64,000 nt of DNA from Myxococcales bacterium (GTDB taxonomy: Bacteria; Myxococcota_A; Polyangia; Fen-1088). Positions 1-9,304 of the stretch are shown here, one piece after another; the stretch's first letter is position 1, and each line of letters begins with the position of its first letter. The translations under genes and the position numbers were made by a program. The DNA lies in assembly GCA_022184915.1 (NCBI GenBank), contig JAGTJU010000007.1, positions 124,001 through 188,000 on the forward strand, given 5' to 3'. The notes under the pieces were generated by a model. It did no database searches, was not told where the DNA came from, and saw only the letters and a program-made list of their open reading frames with translations.

Positions 1-31
1 AAAATCAGGCAGTTACGACGACAGCACCCGT

Positions 32-61
32 GGCATGCTTAGTGCTAAGTCTCGGGATGCC
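32..61 (+). promoter_or_regulatory. Stem-loop in the leader of the small protein gene
   Basis: Outer arms ggcat (32-36) and atgcc (57-61) enclose an inner hairpin cttag (38-42)/ctaag (45-49). It lies just upstream of a purine-rich ribosome binding site (gggaggaaggg, 66-76). It could be a leader structure or an operator. No function can be assigned. Confidence 0.3.
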
Positions 62-80
62 TTCTGGGAGGAAGGGTTGA

Positions 81-284
81 ATGTCACAAGCACTGGCAAC
101 GACACAAACAAACAACAACAGCGTGGCGAACCCCAACAAAGCGCTGAAGATTTTGGCCAAGTCCGTCTACAAGGAGCTCCGCCAAAACGGTTACGAGCCC
201 AAGCAGATCGTGGCCCTGGCCAGCGAGATCATCAGCCTGGTGACCTCGGACATCGACAAAGACGAAAGCTTCCGACTCGACTGA
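81..284 (+). CDS. Small helical protein of unknown function (67 aa)
   Basis: I do not recognise this protein. It has an Asn/Thr/Gln-rich N terminus (about residues 7-18), then a Lys-rich amphipathic helical stretch (about 20-60), and an acidic tail. It has no signal peptide, Cys or membrane segment. A strong Shine-Dalgarno site (gggaggaaggg, 66-76) fixes the ATG at 81. Two intrinsic terminators follow directly, so it is probably a single-gene transcript and well expressed. A small cytoplasmic regulator or nucleoid-type protein is possible, but nothing in the sequence proves it. Confidence 0.7.
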   Translation: MSQALATTQTNNNSVANPNKALKILAKSVYKELRQNGYEPKQIVALASEIISLVTSDIDKDESFRLD

Positions 285-293
285 TTCCACCCG

Positions 294-317
294 AAACGCC
301 CCGCAAGGGCGTTTTTT
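294..317 (+). terminator. Intrinsic terminator 1 after the small protein gene
   Basis: Arms aaacgccc (294-301) and gggcgttt (307-314) form an 8-bp stem with a cgcaa loop, followed by a T run to 317. It begins 10 bases after the stop codon. Confidence 0.85.
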
Positions 318-364
318 CGTTTGTGCCGCTCGCCGCGCAAGGCGCGAGCTGCGGCGGCCACGCT

Positions 365-396
365 CCCGAACGCTTTCCCAGGCGTTCGGGATTTTT
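365..396 (+). terminator. Intrinsic terminator 2, tandem to the first
   Basis: Arms cccgaacgc (365-373) and gcgttcggg (382-390) form a perfect 9-bp stem with an 8-base loop, followed by attttt (391-396). It is the second of two terminators and insulates pgk from the upstream gene. Confidence 0.75.
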
Positions 397-482
397 CGCT
401 TTGAGTCCTGCAAGGCGATGCGGAGGCGCCGGAGATCGGCCGTGGACGATGGGAAGCGATCCGTGTAGAACACGCCTCTCCG

Positions 483-1667
483 ATGGCCGTCCGTAAGCTT
501 TCAGACCTCGACCTCACCGGTCGCCGGGTGTTCGTCCGCGTTGACTTCGACGTGCCATTGACCCCCGCGGGTGGGGTCGCCGACGGCACGCGCATCGACC
601 AGGGATTGCCAACTCTTCGCCACCTGCTCGAGCTCGGATGCCGGGTGGTGTTGGGGGCGCACCTGGGCCGGGCGCACGGGCGTCCTGACCCCAAACTCAC
701 GATGGAGCCGGTGGCGGCCTATCTAGCCGCCGCTCTGCGGCGAGACGTCATGTTGACCGACGAGCCCGTGGGCGACGGCGCCAAAAAGGTGGTGGCCGAC
801 CTGCGCGAAGGAACGCTCGCCGTACTCGAAAACCTTCGCTTCGCCCCCGGTGAGCTTGCCAACGACGAGGGCTTCTCCCGTGCTCTGGCCGGATACGCCG
901 ACGTTTACGTCAACGACGCGTTCGGGGCCGCCCAGCACGCTCACGCCTCGACCGTAGGAATGGTTCGCCACTTCAGCGAGCGAGGCATGGGCCTGCTGAT
1001 GGAGCGGGAGCTCCAGGTGCTGGGTCAGATGCGCGATGACGTCTACCGCCCCTCCTTCGCGGTACTGGGAGGGGCTCACGTCGGTGAAAAGCTGGCATTG
1101 CTCGAGGGCTTGCTCGATCGCATTGACGCCGTGTACGTCGGAGGCGCTTTGGCAAACACCTTCCTGCGTGCGCGCGGCGCCGAGCTCGGTCGTTCCTTGC
1201 GCGACGATGACAAGCTTGCCACCGCCCGGGTCGTGTTGAAAAAGGCCGATGATCGGGGTGTACATGTTCATTTGCCGCGGGACTTCGTGGCCGCGGCGGG
1301 CGTTCGCAGCGACGACGGGCGGGTGGTGCCAGCGCTCGAGGTGCCGGAAGACCTGGCCGCGCTCGACATTGGACCCGAGACGCGACGCCGCTACGCCGAA
1401 GACCTGGCCCGGGCACGCACGGTGTTCTGGAACGGCCCCATGGGGGCCTTCGAGCACGCACCCTTCGCCGAAGGCACGTTCGAGGTCGCCCGAGCAATCT
1501 CCCGCACGGTGGGCTCGTTGACCGTGGTCAGCGGAGGGGACACGGCTCTCGCGGTGCGGCGTGCAGGTGTGGTGGACAAGCTTTCGCTCGTCTCCACGGG
1601 AGGGGGCGCGACCCTCCGCTACCTCGAACGCAAGCCCATCCCGGCGCTGGACGCGCTCGGCCTCTGA
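483..1667 (+). CDS. pgk: Phosphoglycerate kinase, with atypical active site
   Basis: Length (394 aa) and overall sequence fit the glycolytic enzyme that moves phosphate from 1,3-bisphosphoglycerate to ADP. Recognisable blocks are RVDF (19-22), HLGR (60-63), ENLRF (116-120), YVNDAFG (142-148), FWNGPMG (315-321) and STGGGA (371-376). Several usually invariant positions differ: RVDFNVP reads RVDFDVP (Asp23), the TAHRAH block reads AAQHAH (His152 for the substrate-contacting Arg), GGAKV reads GGAHV (His199 for the catalytic Lys), and GGGDS reads SGGDT. It is followed by tpiA and secG, the usual neighbours, but no gap gene precedes it. It is clearly in the PGK family. Whether it has normal PGK activity is uncertain. 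Confidence 0.9.
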   Translation: MAVRKLSDLDLTGRRVFVRVDFDVPLTPAGGVADGTRIDQGLPTLRHLLELGCRVVLGAHLGRAHGRPDPKLTMEPVAAYLAAALRRDVMLTDEPVGDGAKKVVADLREGTLAVLENLRFAPGELANDEGFSRALAGYADVYVNDAFGAAQHAHASTVGMVRHFSERGMGLLMERELQVLGQMRDDVYRPSFAVLGGAHVGEKLALLEGLLDRIDAVYVGGALANTFLRARGAELGRSLRDDDKLATARVVLKKADDRGVHVHLPRDFVAAAGVRSDDGRVVPALEVPEDLAALDIGPETRRRYAEDLARARTVFWNGPMGAFEHAPFAEGTFEVARAISRTVGSLTVVSGGDTALAVRRAGVVDKLSLVSTGGGATLRYLERKPIPALDALGL

Positions 1668-1840
1668 CCCGCCGGAGGAAGTCTGAAGGAAGCGCTCCCG
1701 GTAGGCCTTGCTTTTCAGGTGCGGCGCATTCGCCCAAGATGCGCTAAACAAGGGGCCGCCCGAGGGCGCCCCGTGACCCACCCCGCGCTTCCGGCCCGAC
1801 CGATTTCGTCCACCGCCCAAAAGGAAAGTCGACCCGAACG

Positions 1841-2623
1841 ATGAGCACTCCCCGCGTACGTCCCTTCTTCTGTGGAAACTGGAAGCTGTTCGGCACGTTG
1901 GCCGACTCCGTGGCGTTGGCCTCCGGCGTGCGCGACGGCGTGGCTGGCGTAGGCGGCGTCGACGTGGGCGTGGCGCCGGGCTTCCTCGCGCTGCGTACCG
2001 TGGTGGAAGCGTTGCAGGGCAGCGGCCTGAAGGTGGCCGCCCAAAACGGGTACTGGGAAGAAAAAGGCGCCTTCACGGGCGAGGCCTCCATGGGCCAAAT
2101 CGCCGATGCCGGCGCGGGCTGCGTGATCATCGGCCATTCCGAGCGCCGCACCCTGTTCGGCGAGACCGATCAGATGGTGAACAGAAAAACGAAGGCAGCG
2201 CTCACCAAGGGCCTGCAGCCGATCGTGTGCGTGGGCGAAACCCTCGAAGAGCGCGACGGCAACAAAACGCTCGACGTGGTGGGTCGCCAGGTGGATGCCG
2301 CCTTCGCTGACATCGCCCCCACCGAGATCGTCAAGTGCGTGGTGGCCTATGAGCCCGTCTGGGCGATCGGAACGGGACGAAACGCCACGCCGGAACAGGC
2401 CGTGGAAGTCCACCAGTTCATTCGCCAGCGGCTGTCGACCCTCATCGGCGACAAGGCTCTTCAGTTTTGCATCCAGTACGGTGGCAGCGTAAAGCCCGAG
2501 AACGTGGCGAGCCTGCTGTCGCAGCCCGAGATCAACGGGGCCCTCGTCGGGGGCGCCTCCTTGACCGTGGCTTCTTTCGTCGACTTGGTGAAAAAGGGCA
2601 CAGAGGCATGTTCACGGTCCTAA
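1841..2623 (+). CDS. tpiA: Triosephosphate isomerase
   Basis: This 260-aa protein interconverts dihydroxyacetone phosphate and glyceraldehyde 3-phosphate in the cytoplasm. It shows the N-terminal GNWK with the substrate-binding Lys, IGHSERR with the catalytic His, YEPVWAIGTG with the catalytic Glu and the start of loop 6, YGGSV, and GALVGGAS. The residues after GNWK read LFG rather than the common MNG or MNK, which is minor. Length is standard. It lies 173 bp after pgk, and its end overlaps the start of secG by 16 bp, so the two are translationally coupled. Confidence 0.96.
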   Translation: MSTPRVRPFFCGNWKLFGTLADSVALASGVRDGVAGVGGVDVGVAPGFLALRTVVEALQGSGLKVAAQNGYWEEKGAFTGEASMGQIADAGAGCVIIGHSERRTLFGETDQMVNRKTKAALTKGLQPIVCVGETLEERDGNKTLDVVGRQVDAAFADIAPTEIVKCVVAYEPVWAIGTGRNATPEQAVEVHQFIRQRLSTLIGDKALQFCIQYGGSVKPENVASLLSQPEINGALVGGASLTVASFVDLVKKGTEACSRS

Positions 2624-3108
2624 CGATTCTTCACGTCTTCATCTGCTTGTTCTTGATCCTGGTCGTGCTGTTGCAGGCCGGCAAGGGTGGCGGTATGGGC
2701 ATCGGCTTCGGCAGCGCCACCAGCCAAACGGTGTTCGGTGGATCGGGAGCGGGAAACTTCCTGTCGCGCATGACCGCAGTCGTGGCGACTCTGTTCATCG
2801 TCAATTCTCTGGCGCTGGCGTACCTGTCTACCCAACGGGACTCCCCGCGGCTGCGCGCCATTGCGGCTGAGAAACAGAAGGCCCAGGAAGCCGACGAGGC
2901 GGCCAAGGAAAAGCTCCTGAAGGACGTCGAGAAGGCCAAGTCGTCAGCCGCCTCCGAGGCAGCTGGCAACACGCCCGCCGAGAGCAACGAAGCCACGTCC
3001 GCTCCCGCTTCCGAGGCTCCGGTGGAAGGTCAAGCGCCCGCCGAGCCCCCTGCGCCCGCCGAGCCGCCAGCGCCCGAGGCGCCGCCTGCCGAGCCGGGTA
3101 GCAAGTAG
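2608..3108 (+). CDS. secG: SecG protein-export membrane subunit with Ala/Pro/Glu-rich tail
   Basis: SecG is the small subunit of the SecYEG translocon. The start at 2608 is chosen because the first membrane helix begins there, and the ATG overlaps the end of tpiA. Two hydrophobic helices (about residues 2-20 and 52-72) flank the conserved cytoplasmic loop (LLQAGKGGGMG, then FGSA). The typical protein is about 75-110 residues. This one is 166 because of a charged, Lys/Ala/Glu-rich helical stretch and a C-terminal tail with repeated AEPPAP units, an extension that fits its high-GC relatives. Confidence 0.93.
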   Translation: MFTVLTILHVFICLFLILVVLLQAGKGGGMGIGFGSATSQTVFGGSGAGNFLSRMTAVVATLFIVNSLALAYLSTQRDSPRLRAIAAEKQKAQEADEAAKEKLLKDVEKAKSSAASEAAGNTPAESNEATSAPASEAPVEGQAPAEPPAPAEPPAPEAPPAEPGSK

Positions 3109-3135
3109 CAACCCGAGCTTCGCTCGATGCCTCTT

Positions 3136-3159
3136 CCGGGCGCCGCCGTCGGCGTCCGG
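3136..3159 (+). other. Strong GC hairpin between secG and dapF
   Basis: Arms ccgg-g-cgccg (3136-3145) and cggcg-t-ccgg (3150-3159) form a 10-bp stem with one G-T pair and a ccgt loop. There is no T run after it, so it is not a standard intrinsic terminator. It may mark a 3' end or an mRNA processing site. Confidence 0.35.
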
Positions 3160-3248
3160 GAACAAAAACCTGCCGATCTTCGTGGTCGACCTGAAACGGA
3201 ACCGCGACGGCGCGCATCCGATACGGGCCCGAAGGAAAGAACCACAAG

Positions 3249-4175
<927 letters not shown>

Positions 4176-4389
4176 ATGCACGCACCTTGCCGTGGCTGCC
4201 GTCCTGGGTGTCTCACCCGGACCGAGAACCCAGAGAACAAAAAGGAAGCGAACCTTCCGACCAGTCTCAGGATCTGTTCGATTTTTTCGATGTAACCCAA
4301 GAAATTTGCTCTTTGTGGCCGTGCTCCTCGACGGCTACGATCGGTAGAAAAACTCACACCCACTTACCCGACCGGAGGCTGAGGCCACA

Positions 4390-5055
4390 ATGAAGTCCAC
4401 TGGCACCCCCCCTAAATCTCGTCACGCCGTTTGGAGCATCGCCGGGTTCGCCCTGGGCGCAGCGCTCACGGTTGCAGGCGCTTCCGCCGTGACCGCCTGC
4501 GTGGCGGCTGGTGAATGTACCGACGACTGCGCAGAGGGCAGCGGCTCAGGCGGTGGCGGCGGCAACGCCAGCGGCGGCAAGGGCGGTGGCGGTGGCTCGG
4601 GTGGCGGTTCGGGAGGTTCTGGCGGCAGCAGTGGTGGCTCGGGCGGCGCAAGCGGCGGGTCCGGAGGCGGCGCGATCACGCTGCCGAATCTCCTCGAGAC
4701 AGCCGTCGCTGACTGCGAGTTTCAGACGGTGAAGGAAGTGGAAGAGAAGCTGCTTGTGCCGCAATGCGGCAACTGCCATTTCCGAAACAGCCCGATCGCG
4801 AAAACAGATCTCAAAACCGCAAAAATTTACGAGCGCCTGTTTGACAAGGCTCCACAGGACAAGTGCAAAGAGGACAAGCTCCTCGACCCTGAGGCGACCG
4901 AGAAGAGCGTACTGCTCGTCAAGCTCGACAGCGACCCGAAGTGCTCGAATGGAGAGGACGGGGGTGACAAAATGCCTCCGCAGGCGTTTACCGAGGCCCA
5001 AAAAACTTGCCTGACCGAGTACGTGAAGGCGATAGCTGCGGCCGCTAAACCGTAG
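4390..5055 (+). CDS. Predicted c-type haem lipoprotein with Gly/Ser-rich tether
   Basis: The N terminus is a signal peptide ending in a lipobox-like VTAC (Cys37). A spacer of about 45 residues follows, made almost only of Gly and Ser (about 51-94). Next comes a compact C-terminal domain with one haem-attachment motif CGNCH (126-130) and a KMPP segment (194-197) whose Met could be the distal haem ligand. Further Cys pairs (159, 185, 207) may form disulfides. The pattern resembles single-haem domains seen in myxobacterial and planctomycete surface lipoproteins. Role (electron transfer or structural haem) unknown. It is convergent with ruvB, 16 bp apart. Confidence 0.8.
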   Translation: MKSTGTPPKSRHAVWSIAGFALGAALTVAGASAVTACVAAGECTDDCAEGSGSGGGGGNASGGKGGGGGSGGGSGGSGGSSGGSGGASGGSGGGAITLPNLLETAVADCEFQTVKEVEEKLLVPQCGNCHFRNSPIAKTDLKTAKIYERLFDKAPQDKCKEDKLLDPEATEKSVLLVKLDSDPKCSNGEDGGDKMPPQAFTEAQKTCLTEYVKAIAAAAKP

Positions 5056-5071
5056 GCCCGCAGGTCCCGAG

Positions 5072-6181
5072 TCAAAACAGCGTCCCCTGCGCGCCGCCCT
5101 TGGGCGCAGGGGGAGGCAGCTCGAGATGTTCGTACGCGCGGCGGGCCGCCATGCGGCCCTGCCTTGTGCGAGTGAGAAAGCCCTCCTGGATGAGATAGGG
5201 CTCGTAGACGTACTCGAGGGTGTCGCGGTCCTCGGCGAGCGCCGCGGCAAGTGATTCCACCCCCACGGGGCCTCCGTCGAAGCGCTCGATGATCGTGTGC
5301 AGCAGGCGGCGATCGCCGGCATCCAGGCCCGCCCGGTCGATTTCGAGGCGGAAGAGGGCATAGTCCGCTGCGCTGGCCGTAATGCGACCGTCGCCCCGGA
5401 CCTCGGCGAAGTCACGCACGCGGTGCAAGAGCCGATTGGCGATGCGAGGTGTGCCGCGCGCGCGCCGCCCGAGCTCGGCAGCGCCGTCGTCATCGATCGG
5501 AATGCCGAGGATGCGCGCCGAGCGCAGCACGATGGCCATGAGTTCGTCCGGGTCGTAGTAGCTGAACCGCTCGACGATGCCAAACCGCGACAAGAGCGGC
5601 GACGTGAGTTGCCCCGTGCGGGTGGTGGCGCCCACGAGCGTGAACTTTTCGAGAGGCACCGTGATGGCGCTGGCGCCTGCCCCGGTGCCGGTGACGATCT
5701 CGATTTTGTAGTCTTCCATGGCCGGGTACAGGCTCTCTTCAATCACCGGAGACAAGCGGTGAATCTCGTCGATGAAGAGCACGTCTCCCCGCCCGAGCGA
5801 CGTGAGAATGCCTGCCAAATCGCCCTTACGCTCGAGAGAGGGTCCCGAGGTTACGCGGGCCTCGGTCCCCATCTCGTGAGCGATGACGTGGGCCAAGGTG
5901 GTCTTGCCTAGACCCGGCGGCCCCGAAAGCAGCACGTGGTCGAGCACGTCGCTGCGCCGCTTGGCGGCCTCGACATAGACGTGAAGGTTCTCGGCCACCT
6001 TGCGCTGCCCCACGAACTCGTCGAACGACTGGGGCCGGAGCGCAAGCTCCTCACGTTGTTCCTCGTCGGACGAGTCCGCGCCGTCAGGCGAGATCATCCG
6101 CGCCGTGCCCGCAGCCGCCGCCGAGGGCATCGGGGGCTCGACCGATGAGGGTTCACCGTCGTCGTGTTTGCGCCTCGCCAT
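5072..6181 (-). CDS. ruvB: Holliday junction branch migration ATPase RuvB
   Basis: Hexameric AAA+ motor that drives branch migration with RuvA during recombinational repair. Walker A GPPGLGKT is at 87-94, Walker B with FIDEIH at about 136-141, and sensor 1 GATTRTG at about 184-190. The sensor 2 region [12 protein letters not shown] is present, and the C-terminal winged helix contains [10 protein letters not shown]. It is 369 aa against the usual 330-350, because of a disordered 45-residue acidic N terminus. It is the last gene of ruvC-ruvA-ruvB, 36 bp after ruvA. Confidence 0.97.
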   Translation of the reverse strand: MARRKHDDGEPSSVEPPMPSAAAAGTARMISPDGADSSDEEQREELALRPQSFDEFVGQRKVAENLHVYVEAAKRRSDVLDHVLLSGPPGLGKTTLAHVIAHEMGTEARVTSGPSLERKGDLAGILTSLGRGDVLFIDEIHRLSPVIEESLYPAMEDYKIEIVTGTGAGASAITVPLEKFTLVGATTRTGQLTSPLLSRFGIVERFSYYDPDELMAIVLRSARILGIPIDDDGAAELGRRARGTPRIANRLLHRVRDFAEVRGDGRITASAADYALFRLEIDRAGLDAGDRRLLHTIIERFDGGPVGVESLAAALAEDRDTLEYVYEPYLIQEGFLTRTRQGRMAARRAYEHLELPPPAPKGGAQGTLF

Positions 6182-6217
6182 GTGCCTGCGAGATTACGCC
6201 GTCCGGGGGGCCTTGGC

Positions 6218-6835
6218 TCAGCCTTTTCTCAGCAGCGCCAGCGCGTCTTTGATGAGATCGGGCGTGGTCTTGGCCGCGTCGAGGCGCGGAAGCACCGGCC
6301 CAATCTCTGCGGCCGTGAAGCCAAGCGCCAGGAGCGCACCTTGGACCTCGCTGACGGGCCCCACCGGTGCGGCAAGCGGCGAGGCGAAGCTTGCCCCTGC
6401 CCCCGTTGCCGACAGGCCAGAGCTGGCGGCGCCAATGCGATCCCGCAGCTCCACACACAAACGCTCGGCGATCTTCTTGCCGATGCCCTTGACCTGCGTG
6501 AGGCGCTTGACGTCGCTCGCCGTCACCGCGCGCACCAACTCACCAAGTTCGATGTGCGAGAGAATGGCGATCGCAACCCGCGGCCCCACCCCTTGTACGG
6601 AGATGAGCGTCTCGAACAAACGTCGCTCCTGGGCGTCGGGAAAGCCGAAGAGCTGATACGGACTGTCTTGCGAGGCGTGGGTGTAAACGTGCAGCTTGGC
6701 TTCCTTGTCGCGGTCCGAAGGCAGCCCCCGAAGCGCCCGTGCCGTGACCGTCACCAGATAGCCCACGCCCCCCACGTCCAGGATCACCTGGTCGGCGTTG
6801 CGTTCGATGACCAGGCCCCTCAAGAACGCGATCAC
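6218..6835 (-). CDS. ruvA: Holliday junction DNA-binding protein RuvA
   Basis: Tetrameric protein that binds four-way junctions and recruits RuvB. It has the N-terminal OB fold (starting MIAFLRG, with VGGVGY at about 21-26), two helix-hairpin-helix elements (VQGVGPRVA and VKGIGKKIAERL), an Ala/Gly-rich flexible linker, and a C-terminal domain III that contacts RuvB (ALLALGFTAAEI region). Length is 205 aa, as expected. Its start overlaps the ruvC stop by 4 bp, which indicates translational coupling. Confidence 0.96.
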   Translation of the reverse strand: MIAFLRGLVIERNADQVILDVGGVGYLVTVTARALRGLPSDRDKEAKLHVYTHASQDSPYQLFGFPDAQERRLFETLISVQGVGPRVAIAILSHIELGELVRAVTASDVKRLTQVKGIGKKIAERLCVELRDRIGAASSGLSATGAGASFASPLAAPVGPVSEVQGALLALGFTAAEIGPVLPRLDAAKTTPDLIKDALALLRKG

Positions 6836-7470
6836 GACCGCTCCCTCTTGCCCGTGGTCCCCTTCATAGCCCCGGAGCGCGAGGCGGCGCGCGTCCGTGC
6901 TGGGCCAGGCACCTTTGTCGCAAAGTCCACGCTGCGCGCGTGACAGAGAGCAATGGCCAGGGCGTCGGCCGCATCGGGTTCTGGGTCACGCCGCAACCCA
7001 AGGAGCGCTCTCACCAGATAGCTGACCTGGGTCTTGGTGGCCCGCCCACTGCCCACGATGGTGTTTTTGACCTTGGCGGGAGCATAACCCGTCACCGACA
7101 GGCCGGCCTGCGCGGCCACGAAGATGGAAACCCCGCGGGCTTCCCCGAGCGCCAACGTGGATTGCACGTTTTTCCCGTAAAAGGCCTCTTCGAGAGCCAC
7201 CGCGTGGGGCCGCAGCTCGTCGATGAGCTCACGCAGACTCTGCCCGATGAGGCCGAGCCGCTCCAGGCGATCCCGCGACGCGGGCGCGGCGATCACCCCA
7301 CATTCCACGTAGGCCACTCGCCCCGGGCCTACGCGCTCGACCACCCCGTAGCCCATACGCAACGTACCCGGGTCGATGCCGAGGATCCGCAAAGATGCCT
7401 CGGGCTCCCGAGCGACGCGACCGGGGGCCCTGGAGGACGCCATCGTTTTTCGCGCCACGGAGGCGGTCAT
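6832..7470 (-). CDS. ruvC: Holliday junction resolvase RuvC
   Basis: Endonuclease that cuts Holliday junctions symmetrically. The four acidic metal ligands are present: Asp33 in GIDPG, Glu94 in ALEEAF, and Asp166 and Asp169 in PDAADALA. The homologous core begins at about residue 27. The ATG chosen gives an extra basic N terminus, and Met10 (7443) is an alternative start. The C-terminal tail, rich in Arg, Ser and Gly, is also longer than usual (212 aa against about 170). First gene of the ruvCAB unit. Confidence 0.95.
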   Translation of the reverse strand: MTASVARKTMASSRAPGRVAREPEASLRILGIDPGTLRMGYGVVERVGPGRVAYVECGVIAAPASRDRLERLGLIGQSLRELIDELRPHAVALEEAFYGKNVQSTLALGEARGVSIFVAAQAGLSVTGYAPAKVKNTIVGSGRATKTQVSYLVRALLGLRRDPEPDAADALAIALCHARSVDFATKVPGPARTRAASRSGAMKGTTGKRERS

Positions 7471-7605
7471 GCCTGCGCGCTCCGGCGCGCATCCCGCACG
7501 AGGTCCCGGAGGTCTTCGGCGGACCGCCGACGAGGTCCATCAAGTTGCATACCCCCCTTTCCATATCAGTTTCCGGCGGTGACCGGAAATCGCCCTGTGC
7601 GCTCG

Positions 7606-8598
7606 TCACCACCCGGGCGTGGGAGGCTGAGGCCTGTCGCTCCACAAAAGGGCGCGATCGCAGGGATCGTCGGGGGGCACCCTCACGGTGCTGCGGCCGT
7701 TCCAGGCGCTGGCACTCATGTCGACCCAGGCGCCGTAGTGCGAGGCCACCTTTCCGTCGGGGGCCCGGAGGGTGAGCGCTTCGGCCGCGTTCGACAGGCC
7801 ATCACGCCCCAAGCGTCCGGGAACTCTCACGAGGGGGATGCCGGGCGCGGGCTCAGGGTCGGCGCCGGGCCCCTCGACGAAGCCCTCCGCCACCACCACC
7901 ACCCGCCCGCCGGAGGGCACGACCAGGTCGGGTAGCGGGTCGGCGCCGGCCCCGTCCTCGAGGGAAAAGCCTGCCAGAGACAATGAGGCGGCCCCCGCGT
8001 TCAAGAGCTCGACGAACTCTTGCGTGTACTCCGAGCCAGCCGGGTTGGCGAGGATCTCCGTGATGACGAGCGCACCTCGGGCCACCGGTGCCACGAGAGC
8101 CAGGGGCGGCGACAGGGTGACGCGCCCCTGGGCATCCTCCGCCCGCGCGGACACGTGGAGCGGCCCACCAGGAAGAAACCCGGGCAACGTCGCGATCGCC
8201 TCCCACGCGCCGTCGGCCCGCGCGCGCCCTGGCACCTCGACGACCGGCACGCCGGCATCGGCGCCTGCTTCGGGGGAGAACACGAAGGTCACGGTGGCGG
8301 GCTCGTTGACCCGCGCGCTCACGTGAACGCAGCCCTCGGGACCGCGGGACACCCCGTCGCCCTCGAGCACGGGTAACGCGACCGCGGGAGGTTGCCCATC
8401 ATCCAGCGCTTGCGGGGCCAGGGGCGGCCCCTCGAGCCCCTTCGTACCCACCGCCCCGGTGGTAGACGTCTCGAAGCCAGGGCCGCTGCGCTCGTCGCCA
8501 AGCTCGGCGTCGGGGACGCAGCCGATGGACAACATCTGCAGCCCCATGCCCACGACGACGAAGCACCCGCTCGAAGGAAATTTGCTTGTCCACATCAC
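7606..8598 (-). CDS. Predicted lipoprotein with a lamin-tail domain
   Basis: A hydrophobic N terminus ends at IGC (Cys27), a near-lipobox. After a Pro/Gly-rich linker there are Ig-like beta strands (about 85-165). A lamin-tail (LTD) fold follows, recognisable from VITEILANPAG, then EFVELLNAG, SLAGFSLED and LTLRAPDGK (about 170-290). Bacterial lamin-tail domains occur on exported surface proteins and nucleases. No catalytic residues are seen here, so the role is probably adhesive or structural. It lies upstream of ruvC on the same strand (135 bp gap) and diverges from maf. Confidence 0.8.
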   Translation of the reverse strand: MMWTSKFPSSGCFVVVGMGLQMLSIGCVPDAELGDERSGPGFETSTTGAVGTKGLEGPPLAPQALDDGQPPAVALPVLEGDGVSRGPEGCVHVSARVNEPATVTFVFSPEAGADAGVPVVEVPGRARADGAWEAIATLPGFLPGGPLHVSARAEDAQGRVTLSPPLALVAPVARGALVITEILANPAGSEYTQEFVELLNAGAASLSLAGFSLEDGAGADPLPDLVVPSGGRVVVVAEGFVEGPGADPEPAPGIPLVRVPGRLGRDGLSNAAEALTLRAPDGKVASHYGAWVDMSASAWNGRSTVRVPPDDPCDRALLWSDRPQPPTPGW

Positions 8599-8707
8599 GA
8601 AGGTCTTGTCGGCACTGGCAGGTCGGAAGTTGCGGCTTTTCAGCGCTGGTCCGCTCCCCTCGCGGCACCGCTTGAGCAGCCCGTCGGAAGACTGCTAAAC
8701 AGCCTGC

Positions 8708-9304
8708 GTGAACGAAGACTTGGTGCTGGCCTCTGCGTCGCCCCGGCGGCGGGAATTGCTCGAGCGGGTGGGCTTACGGCTGCGGGTCGTGCCCTCCAAC
8801 CTGGACGAAACACCCGTGCCCGGGGAGGCCCCGCGGGACTACGTGCAACGCGTGGCCCGGGAAAAGTGTCTTGCGTGCCTCGAGCCCGCCCTGCCCGTGC
8901 TCGCCGCCGACACCACGGTGATCCTCGATGGCCGCATCCTGGGCAAACCCGCCTCCGCCGACGAAGCGCAGAGCATGCTCACGCGCCTCGCAGGACGACG
9001 GCACGAGGTGACCACCGCGTACTGCGTGCGCCACAAAGATCGTCGCATCGAGCGGGCAGTCACCACCCAAGTCTCGTTCCGCTTGCTCGACCCCAACGAG
9101 GTCGAAGCTTACGTGGTGTGCAAAGAGTGGGACGGTAAAGCCGGCGGCTACGCCATCCAGGGCATTGCTGCGGCCTTCGTCACCGACGTGCGCGGCTCGA
9201 TCACCAACGTCATCGGGCTGCCGCTTGCCGAGGTGATTGCCGATCTGCGGGCCCTCGATGCCTTGCCCACCTACCCCCCTCGTGCCTTCGGAGGCCCCTC
9301 GTGA
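8708..9304 (+). CDS. maf: Maf-family nucleoside triphosphate pyrophosphatase
   Basis: Hydrolyses non-canonical or excess nucleotides (dTTP/UTP type in the YhdE group) to monophosphates and pyrophosphate. Family signatures are LASASPRRRELL at the N terminus, LAADTTV with the catalytic Asp (about 66-72), GKP, the RRHEVTT strand and EWDGKAGGYAIQG. Length (198 aa) is typical. The start is GTG. The stop overlaps the next gene's GTG (gtga), so it forms a coupled unit with the YggS-type gene. Confidence 0.94.
   Translation: MNEDLVLASASPRRRELLERVGLRLRVVPSNLDETPVPGEAPRDYVQRVAREKCLACLEPALPVLAADTTVILDGRILGKPASADEAQSMLTRLAGRRHEVTTAYCVRHKDRRIERAVTTQVSFRLLDPNEVEAYVVCKEWDGKAGGYAIQGIAAAFVTDVRGSITNVIGLPLAEVIADLRALDALPTYPPRAFGGPS

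Noticed and set aside
723-1820. Long open frame opposite pgk
   Set aside because: It mirrors the coding strand. High GC makes long antisense frames common, and no domain is seen.
4540-4675. Gly/Ser-coding repeats as a possible satellite or CRISPR-like array
   Set aside because: The repeats are in frame and encode a protein linker. There are no spacers.
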